A stretch of 48,278 nucleotides of DNA from Magnetococcales bacterium DCbin4 (GCA_002753735.1 PEAN01000030.1:1-48278); one strand, 5' to 3'; counted from the stretch's first letter, positions 26,526-36,488 are shown. A program made the numbers and translations. Notes: generated by a model not told the origin, from the letters alone.

Positions 26526-28010
26526 TCAGGCTGTTGTTTTGATCTGTTCGACGATCCCACTGGAACTTTTCCCCTCCACAAGCGGGACCAGGATACATTC
26601 CCCCCCCCACTCCCGCACATCCCGATACCCAACCACCTGCTCCAACACATAATCCGCTCCCTTGGCAAGGATGTGGGGTTTTAATTTACGGATCAGATTC
26701 AGGGGGGTCTCTTCATCGAAAAGAACCACCATGTCGATGGAGGCCATGGCGGCCAGGACACGGGCACGGTCGCTTTCCTGGATGACAGGCCGGGAAGGCC
26801 CCTTGAGCTGCCGCACCGAACGGTCGGTATTGAGTCCCACCACCAAACGCTGTCCGAGACGGCGCGCCTTTTCCAGATAGGTGACATGCCCCGCGTGCAA
26901 CAGATCAAAGCAACCATTGGTAAAGACCACCTTGTTGCCCAGTTCACGCCATGCAGTCACCCGTGTAATCGCCTTATGCAGATCACAAATTTTATCCGAT
27001 TCGCCGATGGCGGCATCCGAAGAGAGGGCGGCAAGCAATTCGGGATAGGTGATCGGGGTTGTCCCCACCTTGCCGACAACCACCCCGGCAGCAAGATTGG
27101 CCAGATGGAGCGCCTCCATGCGTGCCAACCCCGTCGCCAGTCCGGCAGCAAGGGTGGCCACCACCGTATCCCCCGCACCGGAAACATCGAATACCTCCTT
27201 GGCCATGGCGGGAATCCGCTTGGGGGCGGAATCCTGCTCCAAAAGGGCAATTCCCAGTTCACTCAACGTAACCGTGAGAAAATCAAGCCCCAAAGGTTGG
27301 ATCATTTTCTCCCCCTTTTCCAGCAGGCCCGACAAATCGGCAAACGGCCAGGGGACCGCCTCAGCCAGTTCACGACGGTTGGGCGTCAGGGTGGTGGCAC
27401 CATGGTAACGGGTATAGTCCACCCCCTTGGGATCGACAATGACCGGCAGATTGCGGGCACGGGCCGCCTGGATGATCGCCTGACAGGTCTCCCGCCCCAA
27501 CGCCCCCTTGCCATAATCGGATAAAACCACTGCCCCCGGTATGGGCGGAGTATCCAAAATTTGAATCAGCCGTTCCATGAACGCAAGTCGATCCACTTCA
27601 TCGGGCGGACGGGTATCTTCCAGATCGAGCCGCAACATTTGTTGATGGCCGCCGATGATCCGGGTCTTGGTGATGGTGGGATGGCGCGGCAGGGTCCAGA
27701 TGGCCGTGGTATCAATGCCCGCAGCAGTGATCAACTCTTTCAACTTCACCCCATCGGCATCGTGACCGACAAAACCGGCCAGGCGGCATTGAAGCCCCAG
27801 ACGTACCAGATTCATGGCAACGTTGGCAGCAGCACCCGCACTTTCGCTCTCACGGTTCAAACGCACCACGGGAACAGGAGCCTCAGGAGAAATACGCGAC
27901 ACTTCCCCCCAAAGGTACCGATCCAACATCAAATCACCGGCGACGAGAATGGTCGTTCCCCGGAAACGTCGGGTAAGGGCATGCAACAGGTGGGCGTGTT
28001 GAATGTTCAT
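26526..28010 (-). CDS. hldE: Bifunctional heptose 7-phosphate kinase / heptose 1-phosphate adenylyltransferase
   Basis: The 494-residue protein performs two steps of ADP-heptose synthesis. The N-terminal PfkB-type kinase (about 1-320) has GDLMLDRYLWGEVSRISPEAP and the catalytic DVSGAGDTVVA motif. The C-terminal nucleotidyltransferase (about 345-494) has TNGCFDLLHAGHVTYL with the HxGH motif. I chose the ATG at 28010, the family start; the frame stays open into the adjacent MITE, but that part is repeat sequence. The MITE at 28072-28320 now lies directly upstream, so its promoter is probably inside or just after the element. Confidence 0.96.
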   Translation of the reverse strand: MNIQHAHLLHALTRRFRGTTILVAGDLMLDRYLWGEVSRISPEAPVPVVRLNRESESAGAAANVAMNLVRLGLQCRLAGFVGHDADGVKLKELITAAGIDTTAIWTLPRHPTITKTRIIGGHQQMLRLDLEDTRPPDEVDRLAFMERLIQILDTPPIPGAVVLSDYGKGALGRETCQAIIQAARARNLPVIVDPKGVDYTRYHGATTLTPNRRELAEAVPWPFADLSGLLEKGEKMIQPLGLDFLTVTLSELGIALLEQDSAPKRIPAMAKEVFDVSGAGDTVVATLAAGLATGLARMEALHLANLAAGVVVGKVGTTPITYPELLAALSSDAAIGESDKICDLHKAITRVTAWRELGNKVVFTNGCFDLLHAGHVTYLEKARRLGQRLVVGLNTDRSVRQLKGPSRPVIQESDRARVLAAMASIDMVVLFDEETPLNLIRKLKPHILAKGADYVLEQVVGYRDVREWGGECILVPLVEGKSSSGIVEQIKTTA

Positions 28011-28071
28011 TTTCGACTGGACACGGTTACGGGTTGAAGGGACGGATGTATTCCCGATCCTGGGAGTTTCC

Positions 28072-28320
28072 GTAACTGCCCAGGTACCTCCCCGGGTCGG
28101 GATCATTGAAAGAAAAAAGGGGGCTCAAGGGATTGCCCCCAGGACTTTGACTTTGGATTCTGACTTTGTTTTCACATCCCCCACGGGGGAGGGACAAAGT
28201 CCCCCAAGGTTCTTCTTTATAAGGTTTTGATCGATCCTTGAAGTCAAAACCCTGGGGGCAATCCCTTGAGCCCCCCTTTTTCTTTCAATCATTGAATCCG
28301 AAGGGTACCTGGACAGTTAC
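28072..28320. mobile_element. MITE-like element, IS66-like ends, 8-bp target duplication
   Basis: The left end GTAACTGCCCAGGTACC and the right end GGTACCTGGACAGTTAC are inverted repeats. The flanks GAGTTTCC (28064-28071) and GAGTTTTC (28321-28328) match at 7 of 8 positions. The stem core is the same as in the 6359-6575 element, but the loop differs and contains a further small hairpin (cccccacggggg). The right flank touches the stop codon of the phospholipid gene, so the insertion landed at the very end of that gene and in front of hldE. Confidence 0.75.
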
Positions 28321-28327
28321 GAGTTTT

Positions 28328-31300
28328 CTAACATACGTCAACGCGGTTTTCCATCCTTGCAACCCATTCGGCAGCGGCGACATAGTCGATTTTTCCCGTC
28401 CCCAGGACCGGAACATGACTCACGATCTCGATTTTTCTCGGGATCATCAATTCGGCGATCCCCTTGCTTCTGGCATCTGCCAACCAATCATTTCTGTTGG
28501 CCTTGGGACAATCGGTCAACAAAATCAGTTGTTCCCCCTTTTTCGCATCCGCCACCGCCACCACGGCATGCAGATGGTTGGGCCACAAAGCAGCGGCATG
28601 CCCTTCCACCGCGGTCAGGGAGACCATCTCCCCCGCCAGCTTGGCAAACCGTTTGGCCCGACCGAGAATGCGGACATACCCCTCGTCATCCACCGCCACG
28701 ATGTCACCGGTGTCATACCAACCATCGACCGGGGGTTCCAGGAGGCCGGGACGTTCGGTGCGCAGATAGCCTTTCATCACATTGGGACCCGAGACCAGCA
28801 AACGGCCACCCTCTGCGATTCCAGGAACCGGTTCCAGACGATAATGGATCCCCGGCAGGAACCGACCCACCGTACCGGGCCGGTAATGCATGGCGGTATT
28901 GGTCGCCAGGGCGGGAGCGGTTTCGGTCGCCCCGTACCCTTCGAAAATCCGCAGGCCAAAACGATCCATCCATACCCTTCGGGTATCTTCCTTGACCTTT
29001 TCGGCCCCCGCGAACACATACCGGACACTGTAATAATCGTAGGGGTTTGAAACCCGGGCATATCCTTTGAGAAAGGTATCGGTACCGAACATGATGGTGG
29101 CATTGCAGTCGTAAATCATCTCCGGAATGATCCGATAGTGCAGAGGCGAAGGGTACAGAAACGATTTGATCCCCGACAATACCGGCAGGAGCATCCCGGC
29201 GGTCAAACCGAAGGAATGGAAGATTGGCAAGGCGTTGAAGACGATATCGGTAGGGTTGTAATCGATGCGGGCGCTGAGTTGGCGACAGTTGGCCAACAGA
29301 TTTCCATGACTCAGCACCACCCCTTTGGGTGTTCCCTCGGAACCGGAGGTGAACAGGATGACCGCCGCCTGGTCATGATCGCCCCGTACGCCCCCCGTCA
29401 AAAGATCAAACCGCCCCCGTGCCCATCCCGCCAGACGATCCACGATCCCCAACCCTTGAACGATCTCCTCCAGATACCGAACCTGGACGGTCTCCGACAA
29501 CCCATCGATGACCGTTTCCAGGCGCGCCATGGCAACGAATCTTCGGGAGGTCAGGACGACCTGGATCCGGGCTGCAATGCAGGCATTGCGCATATTGTTG
29601 AGACCAGCGGAAAAATTAAGCATGGCCGGCACCAGCCCCGCCACATGCAGACCAAAAAAGGCCGAGGCGCCAGCCAGGGAGTTGGGCAACAACAAGCCCA
29701 CCGCCCCCCCCGGTTGGGCATAACCGCGGAAACACCGTCCCAATACCCGGCTGACGGTGATCAATCGGTCATAGGTCATGGGTTTGCGTTGAATGTCCTC
29801 CAACACATGAAACCGCCCACCATGCACCTGCCGGGCTTCCAGAAGGGCGTGGTCCAGGGTTTGTTGCCAGCGGCTGGTGGAGAACACCATGCCACTGAGG
29901 ACATCGTACAATTGCTGCCCCAGGATCTGCCGCCGCGCACGCCCTTTGATCTCCGAATCGATTTCAAACCGGCGTGGCGGGAGCATGGTCAAGGTGATCT
30001 GGGGAAACCAACGCAGACGTACCTTACCTTTGAGACGGGAAAACGGGGTGTATTGCGCCCCATCGATGCGGATGGGAACCAGCATGGCATCGGCCCGATC
30101 AGCAATCAGCCCCGGCCCTTCGTAAATTTTCATCAAGGCACCGGTCACGGTGATGCGCCCTTCGGGAAAGATGACACAACGCCGTCCCTCACGCACCCGC
30201 CGGGCCAGTGATTTGATGGCAAAGGGGCTGCCGGGATCCAGGGGAAAGGCATCGACCAGACGCAGGAAGGGACGTACCCACCATTTGCCCGCCATGTGGG
30301 TATTGATGGCAAACGTAGGCGTCGAAGGCATATAGGTCGCAAGCAACGCCGCATCCAGAAAGGAGACGTGGTTGACCACGATCACCGCCCGCTCACTGAC
30401 CGATTCCCAATGATGCCATCCCTTGAGTTCGACCCGGTACAACACGCCAAACAAACGGGACAGCAAGGTTTTGATCAGGGCATCAGGCAGCAGTTTGCAT
30501 ATGTAGAAGGCAACCACCAGATTGGCGATGGCCATGGCGAAGAAAATACCAGGAATGGAAACCCCAAGAGAAAGCAGCAGAATACTGACCACCGCCGAAG
30601 CCACCATGAACAGCGCGTTCATGATGTTGTTGCCGGCGATCACCTGAGAACGGTTTTCTTCACCGCTCATCGTCTGCATGATGGCATAAAGGGGAACGAT
30701 ATAGATTCCCGCCGCAATGGCGATCCCCAACAGATCGACCAGAACCCGCCAATTGGCGACATGCCCGAGAAACGCGGAAATGCCGATGAGCTGCCCTCCC
30801 GAGGTCACCCCCCGGCTGGCAACAACCAGGTCAATGGAACACAAGGCCATCCCCAGGGCACCCAGAGGGACGTATTGCGCACTCACCTTCCCGGCCAGCA
30901 ACCGGTTGCACATCAGAGATCCCAGGCCGATCCCCACCGAGAAGACCGTCAGGAACAGGACCACAATCTCTTCATTGCCGCCGATGACATCCTTGGCAAA
31001 AGTGGGAAACTGGGTCAGATAGGTTGCTCCGACCAGCCAAAACCAGGAAATGCCCAGTATGGAAAGAAACACTTCACGCCGTTTGGCCGACTGGCGCAAA
31101 ATGGACCAGGTACCGCGCAGGAAGCGGGTATCGATGACCAGTGTCGGATAGGCTGCAGGTGCGACAGGAATGGCGCGGCTGGCATACCAGCCCGCAACGG
31201 CGATGAACACGATGGAACCCATGATGATTTCAACCCCATGGTCCCGCAAAACCACCAGACCGCTGGCAATGGTCCCCAGCAGAATGGCCAGGAAGGTCCC

Positions 31301-31759
31301 CGCCTCGACGAAGGCATTACCGGCAATCAATTCATCCTTGACCAGATGATCCGGGAGGATGGCGTATTTCACCGGACCAAAGAATGCGGACTGCGCCCCC
31401 ATCAAAAACAGGATCGCGAGCAACCACCATGGATCGTTGATGATGAATCCCACGGTGGCCAACAGCATGATTGCGATTTCCGCCAGTTTAATCTGGCGAA
31501 TCAACCGCGATTTTTCTGATTTATCGGCCCATTGCCCCGCCAATGCGGAAAAAAGGAAGAAGGGCAGGATGAACAGTCCACCCGCAAGACTGACCAGGAT
31601 TCGTCCATCCAGATGGGCATCGTTGGCCATCCGATAGGTGATCAGCATCACCAGGGCATTTTTGTACACATTGTCATTGAGGGCACCCAGAAACTGGGTC
31701 AGAAACAGCGGCCCCAAACGTTTGTCCAACAATAATCGGTAATTTCCACCCGCGCTCAT
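28328..31759 (-). CDS. Fused lysophospholipid transporter / acyltransferase / acyl-ACP ligase
   Basis: The 1143-residue three-part membrane protein has an N-terminal MFS transporter (about 1-410; FLGALNDNVYKNALV opening, many hydrophobic helices) like LplT. It is followed by a PlsC-type acyltransferase with NHVSFLDAALLA (HxxxxD) and FPEGRIT. The C-terminal AMP-forming ligase carries FTSGSEGTPKGVVLSHGN, YGATETAP, YDTGDI and a late GKIDY lysine region. Together these flip lyso-phosphatidylethanolamine inward and re-acylate it, recycling phospholipids, as separate LplT and Aas do in E. coli. The ATG at 31759 has GGGAG seven bases upstream; the ATG 19 codons earlier lacks a site. Confidence 0.9.
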   Translation of the reverse strand: MSAGGNYRLLLDKRLGPLFLTQFLGALNDNVYKNALVMLITYRMANDAHLDGRILVSLAGGLFILPFFLFSALAGQWADKSEKSRLIRQIKLAEIAIMLLATVGFIINDPWWLLAILFLMGAQSAFFGPVKYAILPDHLVKDELIAGNAFVEAGTFLAILLGTIASGLVVLRDHGVEIIMGSIVFIAVAGWYASRAIPVAPAAYPTLVIDTRFLRGTWSILRQSAKRREVFLSILGISWFWLVGATYLTQFPTFAKDVIGGNEEIVVLFLTVFSVGIGLGSLMCNRLLAGKVSAQYVPLGALGMALCSIDLVVASRGVTSGGQLIGISAFLGHVANWRVLVDLLGIAIAAGIYIVPLYAIMQTMSGEENRSQVIAGNNIMNALFMVASAVVSILLLSLGVSIPGIFFAMAIANLVVAFYICKLLPDALIKTLLSRLFGVLYRVELKGWHHWESVSERAVIVVNHVSFLDAALLATYMPSTPTFAINTHMAGKWWVRPFLRLVDAFPLDPGSPFAIKSLARRVREGRRCVIFPEGRITVTGALMKIYEGPGLIADRADAMLVPIRIDGAQYTPFSRLKGKVRLRWFPQITLTMLPPRRFEIDSEIKGRARRQILGQQLYDVLSGMVFSTSRWQQTLDHALLEARQVHGGRFHVLEDIQRKPMTYDRLITVSRVLGRCFRGYAQPGGAVGLLLPNSLAGASAFFGLHVAGLVPAMLNFSAGLNNMRNACIAARIQVVLTSRRFVAMARLETVIDGLSETVQVRYLEEIVQGLGIVDRLAGWARGRFDLLTGGVRGDHDQAAVILFTSGSEGTPKGVVLSHGNLLANCRQLSARIDYNPTDIVFNALPIFHSFGLTAGMLLPVLSGIKSFLYPSPLHYRIIPEMIYDCNATIMFGTDTFLKGYARVSNPYDYYSVRYVFAGAEKVKEDTRRVWMDRFGLRIFEGYGATETAPALATNTAMHYRPGTVGRFLPGIHYRLEPVPGIAEGGRLLVSGPNVMKGYLRTERPGLLEPPVDGWYDTGDIVAVDDEGYVRILGRAKRFAKLAGEMVSLTAVEGHAAALWPNHLHAVVAVADAKKGEQLILLTDCPKANRNDWLADARSKGIAELMIPRKIEIVSHVPVLGTGKIDYVAAAEWVARMENRVDVC

Positions 31760-31874
31760 CAAACACTCCCATCTCGCCAATCCAGGTTTTGGAACAGGAT
31801 GCCCCGCAGAATTCACGATCCGCCGTCATCTCCCTCAGCCAAAGGCGGGAGCCCACACTCTGGATGATCAATCC

Positions 31875-32249
31875 TCAATGCGACGGAGAAACCACGGGGG
31901 AAGCCGGTTTCGGGACAACGGACAACGGCACTTCATGGGCAATACCGGGAGATACATATTGCACCGGAATGGGCCAAAGCCGGTTGGCGGTCACCATCAT
32001 CCCGACAGCAGCCAGGATCATCGCCCCCAATTTGATGACCATGCGCAATTCAAGTTCCTTGAGATCCCTTTCCAGGCGAAAGATATCCCCTTCCAGGCGA
32101 AGGATATCCCCCTTGGTAGCCAACTCGTCAAGCTTGGCGTCCTGGGCCTGCCTGATGGTATCAGAAAGGGCTTCGGCTTGTTGTTCGTCAAAGCCGGCGG
32201 CTTTCAGGCGTTTAATGGCACTGTGGGTATCGAACGTGATCGTCGTCAT
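31875..32249 (-). CDS. DUF1640-type coiled-coil membrane protein
   Basis: The 124-residue protein starts MTTITFDTHSAIKRL. A helix (KAAGFDEQQAEALSDTI) leads into a heptad-rich coiled coil (LATKGDILRLEGDIFRLERD), then one membrane helix (about 73-92) and a Pro/Val-rich tail. The coiled coil is built on a repeated 24-base unit (DIFRLEGD-like). This is the arrangement of the DUF1640/CCDC90 family, relatives of the mitochondrial calcium uniporter regulator; the bacterial role is unknown. GAAGGGGGAAA precedes the ATG. It lies between cca and the phospholipid gene on the same strand. Confidence 0.85.
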   Translation of the reverse strand: MTTITFDTHSAIKRLKAAGFDEQQAEALSDTIRQAQDAKLDELATKGDILRLEGDIFRLERDLKELELRMVIKLGAMILAAVGMMVTANRLWPIPVQYVSPGIAHEVPLSVVPKPASPVVSPSH

Positions 32250-32316
32250 CGCATTTCCCCCTTCCCAGACAAAGATACCATTCCTGTCCCTTTATTGATC
32301 CACAAATCATCATGAA

Positions 32317-33612
32317 TCAAGAGGCCAACAGACATTCCATGGTTCTTTCGGGAAGAAATGAGATCAAGGTTTTTTTAATGGCTTGCGTCCGCTTTTGCAG
32401 CAGCGCCTTTCCCAGTGCGGGACCGCTCAACCCCTGATCGCGCAACAACGAGATGTCGCACGATTGGGCCGCTTCAAGGCAGGCATGCAACAAGGCTTGT
32501 GCCTCCTCCCGGGTCACATGCGTTCCCGTCCGCCGCCACCGGTCCGCCTGGCAGACGATCAACAATCGATCCAGGCTTTCGGTTTCATGAAAGGCATGCA
32601 TGGACTCAAGAATTTTAAGGATGGTTTTTGGACGCAGCTCGGGAAGTTTGTGGATCACCATGTGAAAACGGGCCGTCTGCATGGCCAGATAACGAAACCG
32701 ACCGGGGATCCCCAAACGTTGCGCCATTTCCTCAATCCGCCGCACCCCATGATGGTCATGACCATGATGATGGGGCAACTGGTTTTTTGGCGTTTCACCC
32801 TTGCCCAAATCGTGGGTCAGGGCGGCAAAACGGACCAGGGGATCGGCAGACATGCGACTGGCCTGGGCCAAGACTTCAAGGGTATGCTGCCAGGCATCCC
32901 CTTCGGGATGGTATTTGACCGGTTGGGTCTGATCGATGAGTTGCGCCAGTTCGGGAAAAAGAACTTCCAGGGCATGGCATTGCTGCAATATATGGAAGTA
33001 GACCTCGGGGTGACGGGTGTTCAAGGCGCGTTCGGTTTCGCGCCAGATCCGTTCCGCTGAAATGGTTTCAAGCTCTCCCCCTCTGGCCATCCGGGACATC
33101 AGATCCAGCGTATCACGGTCGATGGTAAAGCCCAGATGGTGCAAATGCGCCTGAAACCGGGCCACCCTGAGGACACGCAACGGATCTTCACCAAAGGCGG
33201 AGGAGACATGACGCAACAAGCGACGCTCAAGGTCAAGGCGTCCTGAATACGGATCGATGATCCGCCCCTCCGCATCCATGGCCATGGCATTGACGGTCAG
33301 GTCACGGCGGTACAAATCTTCATCCAAGGTCACGTCGGGACTGAAGGCGACGGAAAATCCACGGTATCCCGGACCGGTTTTCAACTCTTTCCGGGCCAGG
33401 GCATATTCTTCACCGGAAACGGGATGCAGAAACACCGGGAAGGCGCGCCCGACCTGTTTAAATCCCAAGGTGGCCATGATTTCAGGTGTGGCACCGGTCA
33501 CCACCCAGTCGCGGTCGGTGACGGGCAGCCCCAGGAGGCCATCACGAATCGCCCCCCCCACCGTGAACACGCCGATGCCCGCTTCCTTGAGTTTGCCATG
33601 AATCATGGTCAT
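32317..33612 (-). CDS. cca: CCA-adding tRNA nucleotidyltransferase (with HD domain)
   Basis: The 431-residue enzyme builds or repairs the 3' CCA of tRNA without a template. Near the start VGGAIRDGLLG and the metal-binding TDRDWVV (DxD) mark a class II nucleotidyltransferase. ARKELKTGPGYRGF, DLYRRDLTVNAMAMD and DPLRVLRVARFQAH follow. The C-terminal half has LTHDLGKG and HHHGHDHHG, an HD phosphohydrolase domain as in E. coli Cca, so it belongs to the bifunctional type. The ATG at 33612 or the one two codons later could be the start. Confidence 0.95.
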   Translation of the reverse strand: MTMIHGKLKEAGIGVFTVGGAIRDGLLGLPVTDRDWVVTGATPEIMATLGFKQVGRAFPVFLHPVSGEEYALARKELKTGPGYRGFSVAFSPDVTLDEDLYRRDLTVNAMAMDAEGRIIDPYSGRLDLERRLLRHVSSAFGEDPLRVLRVARFQAHLHHLGFTIDRDTLDLMSRMARGGELETISAERIWRETERALNTRHPEVYFHILQQCHALEVLFPELAQLIDQTQPVKYHPEGDAWQHTLEVLAQASRMSADPLVRFAALTHDLGKGETPKNQLPHHHGHDHHGVRRIEEMAQRLGIPGRFRYLAMQTARFHMVIHKLPELRPKTILKILESMHAFHETESLDRLLIVCQADRWRRTGTHVTREEAQALLHACLEAAQSCDISLLRDQGLSGPALGKALLQKRTQAIKKTLISFLPERTMECLLAS

Positions 33613-33782
33613 TCGATACCGCTTCGCATTCTTAAGGAAAGATCATGTAATCGAACTCACTTAGGTCAAAGTATCATGGGATCGCCACCCTTGAAAGAAC
33701 TCTTTCTTCCCTCGGAGTTGTTTCAGCACCCGTTCCAGGCATGACGATTGCTAATCCCCCCATTCACATGCCACCTCGACGT

Positions 33783-34841
33783 TCAACAACACCCCCCCGA
33801 TTTGGGTTCGACCGCCAACGGGATCACCGAAGGGACGTGAGAAAACGGACCGAAATGGACCGATCGGTCACCCTGGACATTGAAATGAGACCGGTAGCGG
33901 GTTCCCTGGAGCATGGAGGCGGTATTGCCACACACCATGACCGGCTTTCCAACCGGGAAGCGATGACGGTCATCCAGATCAAAGAAATGCGGCCATTCGG
34001 GAATGGTACCCCGATAAGTCGCAATCTGTCCGTAATCTTCATAAATATCTTCCAGATCATCCAGTTTGAACGCCCGGATGGTTTCGGAATGGAAATCGAC
34101 CATGCCGATGGCCGCCGCCACCCGGGGATTGTCCAGACTCAAGGGACGTGAGGCGGTCCGGCGCACATCGGGACATCCCAATTCGCGCTGTAAACGGCGG
34201 AAATCTTCGCGATACATCGCCCCTGCCAGACATTCCCCGAGCAATACGGGATCTTCTCTCAATGCCAGAGGAACCCGACGACCGGCAAACACATCGGCAA
34301 AATAAAGTTCCCCACCCGGTTTCAACACCCGCCACAATTCCTGGAACACCGTCCGCTTATCGGGGGCAAGGTTGATGACACAGTTGGAGATGACCACATC
34401 CACCGAAGCGGTGGCGATTCCCAGACGGGCCAGATCCTCCATGATGCCATGATGGAAGACGACGTTGGGTTCCCGAAATCCGAAACGGGCCATCTGGCTG
34501 TCGAGATGGGAACGGGCGACTTCCAACTGTTCTTCAGTCATATCCACCCCGATCACCCGTCCCTCCGGACCCACCAGTTGCGCCGCCAGATAAACATCCC
34601 GTCCCGACCCGCACCCCAGATCCAGCACCGTACATCCTTCCAACAAGGGGGGCAGCGGCGAACCACATCCATAGAACCGACGCAAAATTTCCTTGTCAAT
34701 GTTCTTCAAGGCAGCGCGAATACGTGGCGACATCCCATCATCCGTGGAACAACAGGCGTTGGTTTTCAGATCCTTCGTTCCCTGAAGGATGGTGCCATAA
34801 TATTCTTTGATGGTATCGTGGTTGGAACGTGTCGTAGACAT
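33783..34841 (-). CDS. arsM: Arsenite methyltransferase
   Basis: The 352-residue SAM-dependent enzyme methylates As(III). The N-terminal NACCSTDD supplies cysteines for arsenite binding, followed by the SAM motif VLDLGCGSGRDVYLAA and GVDMTEEQLEVA. The central SNCVINLAPDK segment carries another conserved cysteine, then LKPGGELYFADVF. The protein ends SGGCC, as many ArsM do. No arsR, arsB or arsC is nearby, so arsenic control must come from elsewhere. AGGGG lies before the ATG at 34841. It is divergent from the algD-like gene across 321 bases, in which I see no other gene. Confidence 0.93.
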   Translation of the reverse strand: MSTTRSNHDTIKEYYGTILQGTKDLKTNACCSTDDGMSPRIRAALKNIDKEILRRFYGCGSPLPPLLEGCTVLDLGCGSGRDVYLAAQLVGPEGRVIGVDMTEEQLEVARSHLDSQMARFGFREPNVVFHHGIMEDLARLGIATASVDVVISNCVINLAPDKRTVFQELWRVLKPGGELYFADVFAGRRVPLALREDPVLLGECLAGAMYREDFRRLQRELGCPDVRRTASRPLSLDNPRVAAAIGMVDFHSETIRAFKLDDLEDIYEDYGQIATYRGTIPEWPHFFDLDDRHRFPVGKPVMVCGNTASMLQGTRYRSHFNVQGDRSVHFGPFSHVPSVIPLAVEPKSGGCC

Positions 34842-35162
34842 GGAAGCACCCCTGCAATCAGTGTGATGACCGTCATGTAGTCTCGATTCAAGCCGACCCG
34901 GATCAGGTTGAAGGATGCCATCATGAACTCGAAGACGGGGCCTGTCGATACCTGATCGCAGTGGTGATCCCGTCGGGAAACCGGGTCATGAATTTTAATT
35001 TTTCATCCCCGGCATGTTTTTTCCCAACAGGACTTGATCGATTCGTCCGACAAGGAGTATTGAGAAAGTCCATGATGGAACCTTAAGACGGCTCCGGTGC
35101 CAGGAATCGCCCTTTTCAAGCTGCATTTCGGGGATTGCCGAATTGATGGATTGCGAAATCAC

Positions 35163-36488
35163 ATGAAAACAAGCATTTTTGGCATGGGCTATGTGGGATG
35201 TGTCTCGGCAGCCTGCCTGGCATCCGAACACCATCATGTCATTGGCGTGGACGTCTCGCAGCAGAAGATCAACCTGCTGCGGGAAGGCCGTTCGCCGGTG
35301 GAAGAGGAACAACTGCCAGAAATGATCCGAAAGGCCATCAATAACGGCCATTTGAGCGCCACCACGGATCCCCGTGAAGCGATCCTCGCTACCGATCTGA
35401 GCCTGATCGCCGTTGGAACCCCTTCCCGGGAAGACGGCTCCCTGGAGCTGTGTTACCTCAAAAGCGTTGCGCGTGACATTGCCCTGGCTCTGAAAGAAAA
35501 AACCGACCCTCACTTTGTCGTCATCCGCAGTACCGTTCCTCCCGGGACCACCGAACACATCCTGACCCCATTGCTCCTGGAAGGTTCGGGACGCACACTC
35601 GACCATGATCTATTTGTCTGCTACAATCCCGAGTTTTTGCGCGAAGGCTCCAGCATCAAGGATTTTTTCAATCCCCCCTTTACCATCATTGGCGCCCGGG
35701 ACCAACACACGTTCCAACGGGTATCGCAACTGTATCAGGGGGTCAAGGGAGCGATTGTGCGCTGTTCCATCCAGGCGGCGGAATCGATGAAAACCCTGTG
35801 CAATGTCTTCCATGCCCTGAAAATCACCTTTGCCAACGAGGCCGCTTCAGTCCTGCACGGCTGTGGCACCGATGCCATGGAGGCGATGGAGTTGTTTCTC
35901 AAGGATGACAAACTCAACATTTCACGAGCCTATCTCCGGCCCGGATTTGCCTTTGGCGGTTCATGCCTGCCCAAGGATGTCAACGCCCTGGCGGCACTGG
36001 GAAGGGCACATGGCATCGACACCCCCTTGTTGTCCAGCATCAATGCCAGCAATCATGCCCACCTGCTGCGGGCAATCTCCCTGGTGGAACGGCAGCAGGA
36101 AAAGAAAATCACCCTCCTAGGCATCTCGTTCAAACCGGGAACCGATGATTTACGTGAAAGTCCCGCATTGCGCTTGGCTGCGCACTTGGCCAGGAACGGT
36201 TATGATCTGCGCATTTATGACCCCATCGTATGCATGTACAACCTTCTCGGCGCCAACCTGCACCACATGCAACGGATCATGCCCGATCTTGAACGCTACC
36301 TGGATTATGACCTGGACCGCGTCCTCGATCATGGCGCCCTCTGGGTCATCGCCCACGTCACCCCCCAGGTTAAAAAACACCTGCTCGACCGAGCCCGGAA
36401 ATCGCCCGTCATCGACCTGTCGGGTATCCTGTCCCCGGATGCTGCGATGTTTGCCTATCAGGGGTTGTGCTGGAAGACCCCGTCATGA
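35163..36488 (+). CDS. algD: GDP-mannose 6-dehydrogenase / UDP-glucose dehydrogenase family
   Basis: The 441-residue NAD-dependent sugar nucleotide dehydrogenase oxidises the C6 hydroxyl in two steps to a uronic acid. The N-terminus MKTSIFGMGYVGCVSAACLA is the Rossmann loop in the AlgD style. VIGVDVSQQKI and PEFLREGSSIKDF follow, and the catalytic cysteine is in GGSCLPKDVNAL. The close match to AlgD in the first 60 residues favours GDP-mannose, but a UDP-sugar cannot be excluded. Its stop codon overlaps the start of the next gene (ATGA), so the two are translationally coupled. The ATG at 35163 has no strong ribosome site. No other alginate genes are present. Confidence 0.85.
   Translation: MKTSIFGMGYVGCVSAACLASEHHHVIGVDVSQQKINLLREGRSPVEEEQLPEMIRKAINNGHLSATTDPREAILATDLSLIAVGTPSREDGSLELCYLKSVARDIALALKEKTDPHFVVIRSTVPPGTTEHILTPLLLEGSGRTLDHDLFVCYNPEFLREGSSIKDFFNPPFTIIGARDQHTFQRVSQLYQGVKGAIVRCSIQAAESMKTLCNVFHALKITFANEAASVLHGCGTDAMEAMELFLKDDKLNISRAYLRPGFAFGGSCLPKDVNALAALGRAHGIDTPLLSSINASNHAHLLRAISLVERQQEKKITLLGISFKPGTDDLRESPALRLAAHLARNGYDLRIYDPIVCMYNLLGANLHHMQRIMPDLERYLDYDLDRVLDHGALWVIAHVTPQVKKHLLDRARKSPVIDLSGILSPDAAMFAYQGLCWKTPS

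Noticed and set aside
30296-31519. A 407-codon open frame opposite the fused phospholipid gene
   Set aside because: It is the shadow of the membrane-protein coding strand, with polar, His/Gln-rich composition and no ribosome site.
34995-35606. A 203-codon frame antisense to the start of the algD-like gene
   Set aside because: It overlaps the Rossmann-fold coding region of the dehydrogenase and has no recognisable motif or ribosome site.
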